Shown here piece by piece: positions 28,984-39,593 of a DNA stretch of 64,000 bases (positions are counted from its first letter, which is position 1; each line of letters begins with the position of its first letter). Below the pieces are notes generated by a model. The model had not been told where the DNA came from, made no database searches, and was given only the letters and a program-made list of their open reading frames with translations. Location: positions 8,085 through 72,084 of the forward strand of contig JAGGDU010000205.1 of assembly GCA_018457135.1 (NCBI GenBank), read 5' to 3'. Source of the DNA: Trichodesmium erythraeum GBRTRLIN201 (GTDB lineage: Bacteria > Cyanobacteriota > Cyanobacteriia > Cyanobacteriales > Microcoleaceae). The position numbers and the translations under genes are program-made.

Positions 28984-31383
28984 ATGTCTAATTATTTTTC
29001 TGGATGGAAAGTGCGAAATCTACCTATATTAGGACTTCTGTGGAAACAAGTACAAGCAGCACCTAAACCTATTGCTGAAGATTCTATTCTATTACGAGTA
29101 ATGGTACAGGCATTGGTAATAGTAGGTATTATAGCAATTGACGTGGCTGCTGGGGTAGCAACAGATGAACTACCTTTAACTGTTTGGGCAGGACCACTAA
29201 GTATTATAGGAGCAATTTGGAGTTGGTATAATCGCTACAAAAGAAATGTGCTAGCTAAATTCTGCTTGGCGATCGGAATGTTATTAATTTTTGCTGCTTT
29301 TTTGAGTAGATTATTTGGTGAGCTAAATGATACACGACTGGTATTGGCTGAATTATTAATTCAACTTCAAGTCTTACATAGCTTCGATCTACCTAGGCGA
29401 AAAGACTTAGGTTATTCAATGGTTATAGGGCTAATTTTGTTGGGGGTTGCAGGCACTATTAGCCAAACTTTAACTTATGGACCTGTATTAATAGTGTTTA
29501 CTATATTTGCTATTCCTTGTCTTGTTTTAGATTACCGTTCTAGGTTAGGTTTGTACTCAAGATTGTCCAGTAATAAATTAGAGCTTCGAAGGCAAAAACA
29601 GCAAAAAAAAATATCTCTGTTAAATGCTACTTTGTCTCCCAAGCGATTAACAATATTATTGTTAGTAATTCTTGGTTTGGGCATGACAATTTTTGCTTTT
29701 TTACCAAGGTTACCTGGATATCAAATACGAACTTTTCCTGTGAGCAGTACGATTAATTTTGATTTAGAAAATTTCGATGGGCGAACAATTACAAATCCTG
29801 GTTATATTAGTCAAGGTAGGGGAAATAGAGATGGTTCTGGAAATAGTAATGGAACTAACCAAGAATCAGGTCCTGGAAGTTTAAATGATACTTATTATTA
29901 CGGGTTTAATACTAAAATTAACCAAAATTTGCGTGGGCAATTAGTGCCTCAAGTTGTGATGCGAGTTAGGTCGCAAGCTGAAGGTTTTTGGAGAGTTTTA
30001 GCATTTGATAAATATACTGGTGAAGGTTGGGAAATTTCTCGAAATGATAAGACTATTACTTTAGATCGTAGCAGTTTTTCTTATCAATTTTCTGTGGGTT
30101 TACAGAGAAAGAATTATAAAAATGAAACTAAAGAAGTCATTCAAAATTATACAGTAGTTTCTCCGCTACCAAATTTAATTCCAGCTTTATATCAGGCCAA
30201 AGAAGTATATTTTCCTACTAAAAAAGTAGCCATTGACCTTGATGGAAATTTACGTTCTCCTCTTGAACTTAGAGAAGGTTTAACCTATACAGTAATTTCT
30301 AATGTTCCTTATCGAAATCGTAGTATTTTGAGTCAAGCGGGAACAAATTATCCAGAAAGTATTAGTGAATATTATTTACAGATTCCTTCTGAAATACTAG
30401 AAAAAGTCAGACAAAAAACAGAAGATATTTTAGCAAATAAAAATAAAGTTGCTCAAGAAATTAAACCTATTATTTCTCCTTACGAAAAAGCTCTTTATTT
30501 AGCTCAATACCTTAAGCAAAACCCAAATTATAAACTTCAAAAAGCACCACCATTTTTAGCAGAAGATGAAGATTTAGTCTCAGCTTTTTTATTTGGTTAC
30601 CAAAATAGCCGGGAAGGGGAAAAAATTACGGGTGGTTATGGCGATCATTTTTCTACTGTTTTGACAATAATGTTACGTTCTATTGGAATTCCTGCGAGAT
30701 TAGTTGCCGGTTATGCTCCTGGTGAATTTAATCCTTTTACTGGTTTATATGTGGTCAAAAATACAGATGCCTATATGATGACGGAGGTATATTTTCCGGG
30801 GTATGGGTGGTTTGCTTTTAATCCTATTCCGGGAATGCCATTAATTCCTCCTTCCATTGAAAAAAATCAAAGTTTTACTGGGTTAATGGTTTTTTGGAAG
30901 TGGGTAGCTGGTTGGTTACCTTCTCCTGTAACTGGTTTTTTGGAGAGGTTTATTGGTGGAATATTCCTTTGGATATTGGGAGTTATTGCTTGGTTTTTTG
31001 CTTTATTTTCTCAAGGTTGGCAAGGCATATTTACTGGTTTAATATTATTTACTGCTTTAGGTTTTTTGGGTTGGTTATTATATATTTTTTGGCAAAAATG
31101 GCATTATGGTCGTTGGTTAGGAAGGTTATATCCTATGGAGAGTATCTATCAACAAATGTTGAATTTGATGGCGAGTAAGGGATTAGTTAAACATGGTTTT
31201 CAGACCCCTTTTGAATATACTAAGGCTATTAAGGGATATAACTCTAGGAATGAAGCAGAAATAATAGAAGAAATTTCGCAAGCTTATGTAGAATGGCGTT
31301 ATGGTGGTAAGGAGGTTAATTTGAATAGATTAAAAGGTTTACTGCGGAATTTAAAGAGTAGTATCAGGCGGAAATTAAATTAA
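28984..31383 (+). CDS. Transglutaminase-fold membrane protein (TgpA-like), triad absent
   Basis: The 799-residue protein has a cluster of hydrophobic segments at its N-terminus (about residues 38-175), another at 222-240, a large periplasmic-type region with the transglutaminase-like fold (about 475-620), and two C-terminal spans (about 640-705) before a cytoplasmic tail. This is the layout of cyanobacterial TgpA-like proteins. At the catalytic Cys position the sequence is GGYGDHFS, with Gly553 instead of Cys. The His position is Tyr597 (TDAYMMTEVYF), and the usual Asp is Asn (WFAFNPIPG). All three triad residues are replaced, so protease or transglutaminase activity is unlikely. I believe the replacements are shared by cyanobacterial relatives, but this needs an alignment. 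Function is unknown; envelope-related work is a guess. Confidence 0.85.
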   Translation: MSNYFSGWKVRNLPILGLLWKQVQAAPKPIAEDSILLRVMVQALVIVGIIAIDVAAGVATDELPLTVWAGPLSIIGAIWSWYNRYKRNVLAKFCLAIGMLLIFAAFLSRLFGELNDTRLVLAELLIQLQVLHSFDLPRRKDLGYSMVIGLILLGVAGTISQTLTYGPVLIVFTIFAIPCLVLDYRSRLGLYSRLSSNKLELRRQKQQKKISLLNATLSPKRLTILLLVILGLGMTIFAFLPRLPGYQIRTFPVSSTINFDLENFDGRTITNPGYISQGRGNRDGSGNSNGTNQESGPGSLNDTYYYGFNTKINQNLRGQLVPQVVMRVRSQAEGFWRVLAFDKYTGEGWEISRNDKTITLDRSSFSYQFSVGLQRKNYKNETKEVIQNYTVVSPLPNLIPALYQAKEVYFPTKKVAIDLDGNLRSPLELREGLTYTVISNVPYRNRSILSQAGTNYPESISEYYLQIPSEILEKVRQKTEDILANKNKVAQEIKPIISPYEKALYLAQYLKQNPNYKLQKAPPFLAEDEDLVSAFLFGYQNSREGEKITGGYGDHFSTVLTIMLRSIGIPARLVAGYAPGEFNPFTGLYVVKNTDAYMMTEVYFPGYGWFAFNPIPGMPLIPPSIEKNQSFTGLMVFWKWVAGWLPSPVTGFLERFIGGIFLWILGVIAWFFALFSQGWQGIFTGLILFTALGFLGWLLYIFWQKWHYGRWLGRLYPMESIYQQMLNLMASKGLVKHGFQTPFEYTKAIKGYNSRNEAEIIEEISQAYVEWRYGGKEVNLNRLKGLLRNLKSSIRRKLN

Positions 31384-31902
31384 CAGTTAGGAATAAAGAA
31401 GTCAATAAGGTGAATTACAAAGTGATTCTTTTTTGATTTGTTAATAAATAAGTTTATGGGCTGCACAGCAGAAGTTATATCAAGATGACTAGCTGAACCA
31501 ATATAGCAATTCCTACACTGTTGAGGTAGAAAATTTATTTGTTTTAGTAGGGGAGCTGAATGCAAAGTTACTTAAAACTAGTAAACAAGGAAAACAGGAT
31601 ATAGAAAAGAAGAAAAAAACGCTACCTTAGTAACTTGAGCAACGCCATATAGAATCTTTATATATTATCAGTTTAAGTTGTAGCTTACCTTGAAAAACAT
31701 ACAAAAAAGTTACGAAATTAATATTCTCCCACTTAGGTTAGGATTTTCCCTTACCTGAGTGGAAAAATACAAAAAAATTAATATTATGCAATTGCTGCGT
31801 ACTCATTTCCCTTATTAATAGACTTTTTTAGCAAATCCTAATTAATGAATTAAAACTAATATAAACTGTGGAACTTTTGAGGTAAAAAATTGTCAAAGTT
31901 GT
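31384..31902. other. Intergenic, nothing supported
   Basis: This lies between the transglutaminase-fold gene and the fold-back element. A+T-rich, with no gene or RNA recognised. Confidence 0.5.
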
Positions 31903-32123
31903 TATAGCATTACGCATTCAAGTTAGGACATATAATTAGAATGGCGATCGCTAAATGGGAAGGGGGATAATTATTAAAATAGCCCAAATCCTTCAATGCT
32001 CCAACTATCTACTATGCCTGAATTTCCCCCTAATAAAAATAACACAATGCCCAAGCCAAAGTAGTTGAGCGCGATTTTTCAACTACCGGTTACTGGGTAG
32101 AATAGATGGGCTTTTAAGGCCGA

Positions 32124-33110
32124 TATAGCACTACGCATTCGGGTTAGGACAAGTTAAAATGGTATTAGCTAATTTATTTTAAGATTGTTTCATGCCTGCA
32201 CCATATAGTTATGAATTACGACAGAAGGCAATCGCTTCTGTAGAAAGAAGAGAGAAAAAAAAGTATTATTTGTCGGCTTTTTCACATTAGCAGAAATACC
32301 CTTTATTTATGGTTAAAAAGGAAAAAGGAAACTGGAGATTTGGAGGCTATTAATAATGAATCAGAGGGCAAACAACTAAAAATTAAGGATTAGGATAAAT
32401 TTGAACAATTTGTTTTGAGGCATAATCACAAAACTCAAATTCAAATAGCAGAGTTATGGGGAGATAATTTGACACAACAAAATGTATCAAAAGCTTGTCA
32501 AAAATTAATTGGGTATAACTAGAAAAAAAACTTACGGTTATGAAGAAAGAAATGAAGTGGAAAGACAAAAATTTATGGAAAAACTATTAACAGTAGATCA
32601 AAAAAAACTGGTTTATGTAGATGAAGCAGGTTTTGATAATTGTACTGGTTTATGGTTATGGTTATAGTCCAAAAGGGGAAAGATGCTATGAATTAAAATC
32701 AGGAAAAAGAGCAGAGAGATTCAGTTGGACGCTTCCCTTTACGAGAGAAAAAAATCTTGTCTCCATTAACTTTTGAAGGTGGATATAATCGATACTTATT
32801 TGAAAAATAATTATAATAATGCTTAATACCACAGTTAGAAAAAGGAGATGTAATAATAATAGATAATGCTAGTTTTCATAAAGGTGAAAATATTAGACAG
32901 ATAGTGGAAAGTGACGGATGTGAAATATGGTACTTGCCAACCTATTCATCCGATTTAAACAACATAGAAAATTGGTGGGCAGTATTGAAGACATGGATCA
33001 AACAAAGAAAAAACGAATTTGAAAATATTAGAGATTGCGTTGATGGAGCATTTAAGAATTGTCCTAACGTTTTTCCATAGCTGAACTTCCTTCCATACAA
33101 ATGTACTATA
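32124..33110 (+). mobile_element. Inner IS630/Tc1-mariner-type insertion sequence
   Basis: The left end TATAGCACTACGCATTC...GTTAGGACA (32124-32150) is the family terminal repeat. The right end keeps TGTCCTAACG (33059-33068) and the final TATA (33107-33110), but the middle of that repeat is altered. The TA dinucleotides at both borders fit the IS630 target preference. The element carries the transposase pseudogene listed next. Confidence 0.75.
32192..33080 (+). pseudogene. IS630-family transposase pseudogene
   Basis: It starts MPAPYSYELRQKAIASVERR (32192), a typical IS630 N-terminus, then loses frame. Further pieces are LRHNHKTQIQIAELWGDNL (near 32420), KKLVYVDEAGFDN (near 32610, first Asp), IIDNASFHKGENIRQIVE (near 32860, second Asp) and LNNIENWWAVLKTWIKQ (near 32970, the Glu). 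It ends NCPNVFP at 33080. All three DDE residues are still readable but spread over several frames, so the gene is dead, probably rather recently. Confidence 0.88.
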
Positions 33111-33349
33111 TCGGCCTTAAAAGCCCATTTATTCTACCCAGTAACTGGTAGTTGAAAAAATCGCGCTCAACTACTTTGGCTTGGGCATTGTGTTATTTTT
33201 CTTAGGGGGAAGTTCAGGTATAGTAGATAGTTGGAGCATTGAAGGATTTGGACTATTTTAATAATTATCCCCCTTCCCATTTAGCGATCGCCATTTTAAT
33301 TATATGTCCTAACTTGTTATATTTCCTAACTTGAATGCGTAGTGCTATA

Positions 33350-34195
33350 CTACTTCATTTTCTCCAGGTAAACTTATCAAAAAACATGGGTATCAAAACT
33401 ATATTTGTAGATTAACAGAGAGAGGTGAAGAGAAAAGATAAAAGACGACGATCGCTCAAATTTTTTAATTGATTTACATAAATGTTCTAAGATTCATATA
33501 CTTGAATAATAAATCAATGCAGATTGTTGGTGTGGGTGAGCGAAGCACACTACCAACAAGAATGATTATCCCGTATCACAAAATCAGTCAATTCTTCACC
33601 CTCACTTATATTCTTTAAACCCTTATCCAACAATGCTTTTGAGTGGCTTTTAACTCGGTGAGGTACGGACGCTCTTATACAATGTCCCTACCTACTTCTC
33701 TTCCTAGAAGGGGTCAGGGGTAAGTGCCCTGCTCCCCTACCCAAGTAAAGTGTAACAAACATTTATTAAATTAGTAGATCGTGACGTCATCACATTCTCA
33801 CCCCCCAAAATACCAAATATTGGCTTTGTTAGTTTGAGTGCGACTCATGGAGGTTTAATTCCTTCCCTCTCAGCTAGGGAGTGACTTAATAGCTCAGGTT
33901 TAATGAATTAACAAATATTACTCTTGGTGCATGGGGTAAAAGCTGATAAGCCTTAAGGACTGAGGACGATGCTGCAACAGAAGTAAGTATTAGTGAAGAA
34001 GATGAATTTTGTTAAAGGTTTCCTAGGTCATGCTAAGCAAACATCAACCACTATCAGGTTAATTAATGGGACTTATACAACTTAACTGGCCAAATTAGAC
34101 TATAATGTTTAGTCTACAATAATTTTACGTTGAAGCGATAGACTTCCAGTCCGCTTCGCGATCGCTCTTCTATGAAATAAACGACCCCTACTGCA
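33350..34195. other. Intergenic with small hairpin, no gene
   Basis: This spacer is less A+T-rich than the surroundings. It includes an inverted repeat at 33525-33559 (GTTGGTGTG...CACACTACCAAC) of the kind often seen between cyanobacterial genes. The sequence 33640-33740 resembles degraded repeat material. No coding frame is supported. Confidence 0.4.
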
Positions 34196-35442
34196 ATGCC
34201 CCCTTGCTTTGAAAGGTAGTGTAAACAGTTTGATGATTGTTGGAAAAACCCACCCCAAAAAACAGGATTCCGTCACTATCTGGTTGGATTACTAGGGGAA
34301 AGCAAAAGGAAAAACATACCCCAAATGGCCAATAACTCTATTAGAGTAGTATATAATCGGCTACATCATTTCATCGCAGATTCTCATAATCGAGCCAACT
34401 CAAATCAATCAACGTCGCCTAGAAATAATCAACAAACGTTCTCAAACTAAATTCAAGAAAGGATGTAGTTTAATTTTAGATGATTCGGAACACCGAAAAA
34501 GGGGAATTTTACATCGGTCGTAGGCCGACAATATAATATATTGGAGAAATCGGTAAAACAGATAAGGTCATAGTAACTGTAACAACTCATTATTATGATG
34601 GAAAAAAAAGTTTCCCTTTAGATATTAAATTATATCAACATTCAAGTTCTTTAGCAAAAGGAAAAGATGACGAATTCTTTGATAAAAAACTAGATATAGG
34701 AATAGAGCTAATAGACCGCAGTATTAGCCGAGTTATGAGTCCCGGAATAGTTTTAATTAATGGTGGTTATGGCAAGAATACAACACTCCTGAACAAACTC
34801 AAAGAAAGAGAATTAAAATACTTAGGAAAAACGCAAAAAACCGAAAAATAATAGTTAAACTAAAATTCCTTGATGAAATATAAATTATAATATAAGAATT
34901 AGCTAAAATTTTGCCATCATAGAAATTTGAGCCAGTTATCTTAAGTTTAGAAAAACCAAAAAAAGTTTGGGTAACGACATTTACAACATCAAATTCAAGC
35001 CTTTTTAAAGAAAGAAAATTTGCTATCGTTATGAATGCTATTTCTATAGAATATGCCACATAAATTGATTATTTTATTACCAATGTTGAGCCATTAAAAG
35101 TGACATCTGAATGGATAGTCAATAGTTACTCCCTCCAGAAATTGGATAGAGGTTTTTTATTGAGAAGTGCTCATGATGCTTATGGTTAAGAGAATATCAA
35201 GTAAGAGATAAATGGAGTCTAGAACGCCATTTTATCCTGGTATTTTGTGCTTATACTTTTATCATTTGCCATCAACTAACTGGAGGATTACAAAGGCGAT
35301 GGGCAAATAAACCTTTAAAGACGTTTACTGATGCTTTGGAAGCTTTTCGTACAGCTATATCTTTCCGTTTTTTTAATTGGTTGACTAATAACCGTGACGT
35401 ATTTGCCTCTCACAGAGAGAGTTTGGGTTATATTTGGGCTTA
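34196..35442 (+). pseudogene. IS701-like transposase pseudogene
   Basis: Fragments in order on the plus strand are FRHYLVGLLGESKRKNIPQM (near 34270), RRLEIINKRSQTKFKKGCSL and ILDDSEHRKRG (34410-34505, catalytic Asp). Then comes YIGEIGKTDKVIVTVTTHYY (near 34535), followed by FPLDIKLY and IELIDRSI. The C-terminal stretch YQVRDKWSLERHFILVFCAY then TFIICHQL closes at YIWA (35442). Several stops and shifts separate these pieces. The order matches an IS701-class DDE transposase. No clean terminal repeats could be defined. Confidence 0.8.
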
Positions 35443-36223
35443 AAAGTTGTGTAAGTTCCATTAATTGTTCTTGTATCTCCTGTGACCAAAATGGTGTAGA
35501 TGACGCCCCTTTAGGTCTTCAACCACTTAAAGGGCTAGCGGGCAAATCAAAGGATGACTTAGGACCTCTAAAGCTCACAAGAAATGAGTTATGGGAACGA
35601 AGTCACCCCCTGTGGGACTATCATATGACCACCGATGAGCAAAGTCGAGAGCTGAAAGTATTAAAGGGGCTGCTTCGACTCCCATGTATGTATCGTTTAT
35701 TATTGCAATACGTCTCTTAGTATCACCTAGCCCCTAGGTAGATGCGATAACATTGAATGACATTATCACTCATCTGAGTCATCCCGTTGTGGGTTTGTTT
35801 TATCAGGCTTAATTTCACCAATTTTGTGTAACAAGCGGTAATACATGATTGACTGTCCATTGACCTTATCTAACTTCCAAGGCCTGCAATAAACAGATCA
35901 AGCCTGCTAGTTTGACGACTAATAGCTCATGTAACTTCAGAGCAAGTTGTTACTAAGGGTACTTGAGCAACGGAAGTTACTCTAAATCTGGTCAGGGGAG
36001 GAATTTAGCCTGCATAACTACCCTTAGTGATACTCAATTTGGGAGTGGCCTAACTTATATGAGCTTGTCAGGCCAAACGAATCATACTCGTTCGGTGGTA
36101 ACCTAATAATTATCAAAATTATTGAATCTAAAACTACCAGGCAAAATGTTTTTTGAGGGTTAATCAAAATCTCCATTACAAAAACAACTTCTGAATTTGT
36201 AAGTTCTGACTTTGTTAACACCT
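35443..36223. other. Intergenic, no supported gene
   Basis: This lies between the IS701-like relic and the end of the RecB-like gene. The segment 35490-35700 is clearly richer in G+C than its surroundings. It holds an open frame (35394-35720) that overlaps the transposase end and has no recognisable domain. A structured RNA or the end of a mobile element is possible but unproven. Confidence 0.35.
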
Positions 36224-37129
36224 TTACCCACCCCCATCAAAAAAACTCTGACACCTTTCCTTTTGAGGGCAAATATCACATAAATACTCTTTCTCCGTAG
36301 GTGGAGGTGAGCCAGGTTGAAACTCCTCCCATTTCAACCACTCCCGCATCTCTTCCAACTTATTGGGAACTAAACTCTCCACTACGTTCTCCAACTTTTC
36401 CCAGGAATAATAATACTCTCCCAACTCAGGCAAAACCCAATAAACAAGAGCATCAACAGGCACTTTTTTCTTTTGTTTAAGCAAAAAACTATGGAGAGCA
36501 ACTCCTATTAAATGAGACAATACTTCCACAGTTTCATAAGTTTGAAAATGAACCACACACAAGCGACGAGACTCAAAATCAAAAATTAAATTATTAACTT
36601 TTCCCGTTAACTTTTGAGTCTTACCATCTGGTATTTTAAAAGTATAATCTACTAGTGTTTCTCCCATAATTAATGTGCGATGAAGCACAACACTTTCATG
36701 ACAGTAACGCCGATTTTTAACAATGATTTTAGATATATTAAAAATCATTTTAGTTAAAACCCGCCAAATTTGATACAATGCTGTTGTTAAAGTAGCATCT
36801 TTTGTAATTATTGTTTGTAAATAAGGAAAGAAAATCAAACCATAAAATAATTGCTGTATTTGATTAGCGATCGCCCCTACCACCAACCCCTCAAATTGTC
36901 CTGCAAACAAAACTTTAATTCTAGATTCTTGCCAAATCATATTCATTAACTGATTAGCTAAGTCAAGAAAAGCATTATCAATTTCCTGGATATAATTCTT
37001 GGGAAAAAACGGATGATTACCTCCAAAACTATGTTTCAAATAAAACAAACGCGGGCAATCAAAAGCAACTTTAACATTATTAATACTAAATGGTGGAGAT
37101 TGTAATTGCGGTTTATTACTTATTGGCAT
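36224..37129 (-). CDS. RecB/Cas4-like PD-(D/E)XK-fold protein with Fe-S cysteines
   Basis: The 301-residue protein has Cys25 in an N-terminal FDCPRLFYLK motif and Cys284, Cys287 and Cys293 near the C-terminus (CDICPQKERC). One early plus three late cysteines around a nuclease domain is the [4Fe-4S] arrangement of Cas4, AddB and Dna2-type nucleases. The core segment expected to read as (G)xxD...(D/E)xK appears here as TGKVNNLIFDFESRRLCVVH with FQTYE following, so the catalytic Asp and Glu/Lys are not clearly kept. It may bind DNA without cutting it. It is the last gene of a three-gene minus-strand cluster (with 37416-39410 and 39662-40480), so a joint role is likely. No cas genes or CRISPR array are nearby. 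The specific function is unknown. Confidence 0.7.
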   Translation of the reverse strand: MPISNKPQLQSPPFSINNVKVAFDCPRLFYLKHSFGGNHPFFPKNYIQEIDNAFLDLANQLMNMIWQESRIKVLFAGQFEGLVVGAIANQIQQLFYGLIFFPYLQTIITKDATLTTALYQIWRVLTKMIFNISKIIVKNRRYCHESVVLHRTLIMGETLVDYTFKIPDGKTQKLTGKVNNLIFDFESRRLCVVHFQTYETVEVLSHLIGVALHSFLLKQKKKVPVDALVYWVLPELGEYYYSWEKLENVVESLVPNKLEEMREWLKWEEFQPGSPPPTEKEYLCDICPQKERCQSFFDGGG

Positions 37130-37415
37130 TGACGGACTATTTTAATTTTCCTGTTTTTTTCAAGCAATTAACGTAACTAACAATTTTTAATAATTATCAG
37201 TTTTATCTATAACATTTCTCAATCTACTGAGGTACAGTTGTTTTTTCTTTTTTATTCCCTGTTTCACTAATTGCTATGACCTACAGACATTGCATGCAAC
37301 GTCCCTACCTACTTGCGCGTAACGAAAGAATTTTGCACTTCACTCAGAGATGAGAATTACTATAGTTTATATTAAAAATAGTTAATCATTCTAATAATCA
37401 GTTATAAATTCCTTA
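37130..37415. other. Spacer with TTGCATGCAA palindrome
   Basis: This gap between the ATPase and RecB-like genes contains GACATTGCATGCAACGTC (about 37287-37304), an imperfect dyad of a type dispersed in cyanobacterial genomes. No gene is visible. Confidence 0.55.
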
Positions 37416-39410
37416 TTAACCAGGAACAAAACAAACTAATTGTTCATCTAATCCTAATGTAGGAGTAATAATTTTTATTTTATTTTCTCCCTCAAGCTCT
37501 GTTATTATTATATCAATTTTTGAACCTTCTATTTTGACAAATTGATTTAGTGTATTTTCGATTATGCTGTTGCGTTCCATCAAACTTTGTTTTCTAATTA
37601 AATTTAATACAAAATCCTTGACCTCATCTAAATCTAGATCATTTTCCTGTTCTTGAGTACCTACAGAAACAACTACAGAAAAATATTTTAATAAGCTACA
37701 GTTATTGAAAATTTGTGATTCACCAATTATTTCTTCAAACTTTTTCAAATTAATAATCTTACCTTCAATAACTAATTCATTAGCGAGGACAGCATTCACC
37801 AAACTATGATGTGTAGCTAAAAAATGCACCGATTCTAAATTAGGTTTAATATGAATATTTTTTGACTTACCTTGGAAAATTTTTCTATATATTTTATTGC
37901 TAAGATTTTTAGAATTTCCTACCTCAGAAGTTCTCAGTAAATATAAAGTTTGACACAATTTTTTATTCACTACTTTCTGACAAGCCTTCATTGTATTGTA
38001 AAAACTATTCATATTTGGATCTTCTGTCCAAACTATACCGATAATTTGCTCTTGGTTTTGTTTTTGATAACTCAAAGAATGGCTGGCATATTTCCCACTT
38101 AATAATTTAGTTTTTACCTTCTGACATTGTAAAGAATTTAATACTTCTTGTAGCATCCGAATCAATTCAGGTGCTGCTAAATCAGTAATTTTGCTAATTT
38201 TTTTCTGAGTCTTATTGTAGTGGTCTTGCCAAATCAACTTAAAAGTCGCCAATTGTGTTTCTGGTGTTAAATCTTGACTATTCTGTGTCTGATTCAATAA
38301 TTTTAATTTGTACTGCTCATATTCTTTACGTCCCAATTCTAGTATATTCCGAGGTAGAGTTATTCCTCTGGGAAACTGCTGTTCTAATATTTCTTTTGAC
38401 AGAGGAAATGTAGCTGATTTAGGCCTAGTTGTTGCCTGGGAATGTAAAGTATTTAAACGAGTTGCTAATATAGCTTCACCCTGTTCTAAAGTAATTGGTT
38501 TTAAATGGAAATATCCTGCATTAACTCTGGCTTTATCTGCTGGTTGAATGAATTTAGAATTTTGTTTCCAGGTACTCGTAATAATACTAATAATTATCAG
38601 AAAATTTTGTGGATAGTGAGTATGAATACTAGAATTAACATTAAATAATGCTTGTAAATCTAAGGTTCCATTTAACAAGCGAGGAATATTATCAAGATTA
38701 TCAAAACATAAAACAATAGGTTGAGATGCAGCGGAAATAATTCCCAAGTTAGTAATAATTTTTTGCGCAGAATATTCAGAATCTATACTATTTTTAATGC
38801 CCAAAGATTTTAAATCGTCTTCATCCAAATCATCCCCTCGTAACCATTCACAGGCAACAGCGTTATACTGGGGATCTAGTAGATGATAGAGGACACTGAA
38901 AAAATCATTAGGATTGTAAATCCCAGAAGGGTAAATTGCTTTAAGGTTTCTAATGAATACTCTTCTTTCACCAAGAATTTTTTGGACCAAATTACTATTT
39001 GGGAAAGCTAATAGACTTTTGAGGCATAGTAATAGCTGAGAATCTGTTTTACCATCTGGAGTTTTCATCAGGCAGTCAACAGTTTGACGTAAAATATGTC
39101 TCCAAATATAATCACTATGAGGCCAAGGATCGACATAGACAAAAAAAGCTTTAGTATTGAATAATTTTTTAATTCTCCCCAAAAGGTAACTTTTGCCAGA
39201 ACCAGAGTCACCTGTAAGTATCAAAGTACGGGGGTGATGTTCCTGAGCCACTTGCTCTAGTACAGTTTCTATATCAGTGATAATATTTTGATGGATAGAA
39301 TCAACATTCAGGTTAGAATTTTGTTGCTCTTGCCAAAAATTAATAGTATAAAGAGTTACAGGATCGAAAGGATTAAGTTCTCTTTGAATAATTTGATCTA
39401 TAGATGCCAT
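37416..39410 (-). CDS. Large P-loop ATPase (Orc/Cdc6- or BrxD-like), defence-type candidate
   Basis: The 664-residue protein has Walker A GDSGSGKS at 67-74 and Walker B PIVLCFDNLD at 231-240. Between them is the segment CEWLRGDDLDEDDLKSLGI, followed by NSIDSEYSAQKIITNL. WLRG-type inserts before Walker B are, from memory, a trait of the Orc/Cdc6-like ATPases of BREX-type loci (BrxD). A sensor-like region follows (FLIIISIITSTW, then VNAGYFHLKPITLEQGEAIL). The C-terminal half (about 380-664) is unassigned; HFLATHHSLVNAVLANEL and a winged-helix-like end are visible. It is the central gene of the three-gene cluster. ATP-dependent DNA loading or remodelling is inferred from family resemblance. The defence link is inference. 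Confidence 0.7.
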   Translation of the reverse strand: MASIDQIIQRELNPFDPVTLYTINFWQEQQNSNLNVDSIHQNIITDIETVLEQVAQEHHPRTLILTGDSGSGKSYLLGRIKKLFNTKAFFVYVDPWPHSDYIWRHILRQTVDCLMKTPDGKTDSQLLLCLKSLLAFPNSNLVQKILGERRVFIRNLKAIYPSGIYNPNDFFSVLYHLLDPQYNAVACEWLRGDDLDEDDLKSLGIKNSIDSEYSAQKIITNLGIISAASQPIVLCFDNLDNIPRLLNGTLDLQALFNVNSSIHTHYPQNFLIIISIITSTWKQNSKFIQPADKARVNAGYFHLKPITLEQGEAILATRLNTLHSQATTRPKSATFPLSKEILEQQFPRGITLPRNILELGRKEYEQYKLKLLNQTQNSQDLTPETQLATFKLIWQDHYNKTQKKISKITDLAAPELIRMLQEVLNSLQCQKVKTKLLSGKYASHSLSYQKQNQEQIIGIVWTEDPNMNSFYNTMKACQKVVNKKLCQTLYLLRTSEVGNSKNLSNKIYRKIFQGKSKNIHIKPNLESVHFLATHHSLVNAVLANELVIEGKIINLKKFEEIIGESQIFNNCSLLKYFSVVVSVGTQEQENDLDLDEVKDFVLNLIRKQSLMERNSIIENTLNQFVKIEGSKIDIIITELEGENKIKIITPTLGLDEQLVCFVPG

Positions 39411-39593
39411 AATATAAATTGTTAGTATTTTTAAGGATGCTTAGAGAATTACGATAGCAGATATAAGAAGATTTATACCAGTTTCTAAAAATACTGCTAG
39501 ATTAACTTTTTTTTATTTCTAGGGAAGACCTGGATTTTGCCATACAGAAAAATTAAATAGATAGCAAGGATTTTCCCTATTCCCTAAGACTTA

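Larger units (their letters stand above)
31903..33349. mobile_element. Palindromic fold-back element with an IS630 copy at its centre
   Basis: The arms 31903-32127 (225 bp) and 33107-33349 (243 bp) are inverted copies with only scattered mismatches, apart from an 18-bp repeat-type insertion in the right arm. Both outer ends read TATAGCA(T/C)TACGCATTC. The inner edges are GGCCGATATA and TATATCGGCC. Removing the central insertion with one TA gives the perfect palindrome GGCCGATATATCGGCC, so the inner IS630 landed at the symmetry centre. The outer and inner elements share the same terminal repeat, so they belong to one family. Confidence 0.85.

Noticed and set aside
35394-35720. Open frame of 108 codons
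   Set aside because: It overlaps the end of the IS701-like transposase in another frame and has no domain of its own.
36224-37129. Cas4 of a CRISPR system
   Set aside because: There are no cas1/cas2, effector genes or repeats in the window, and the nuclease motif is not intact.
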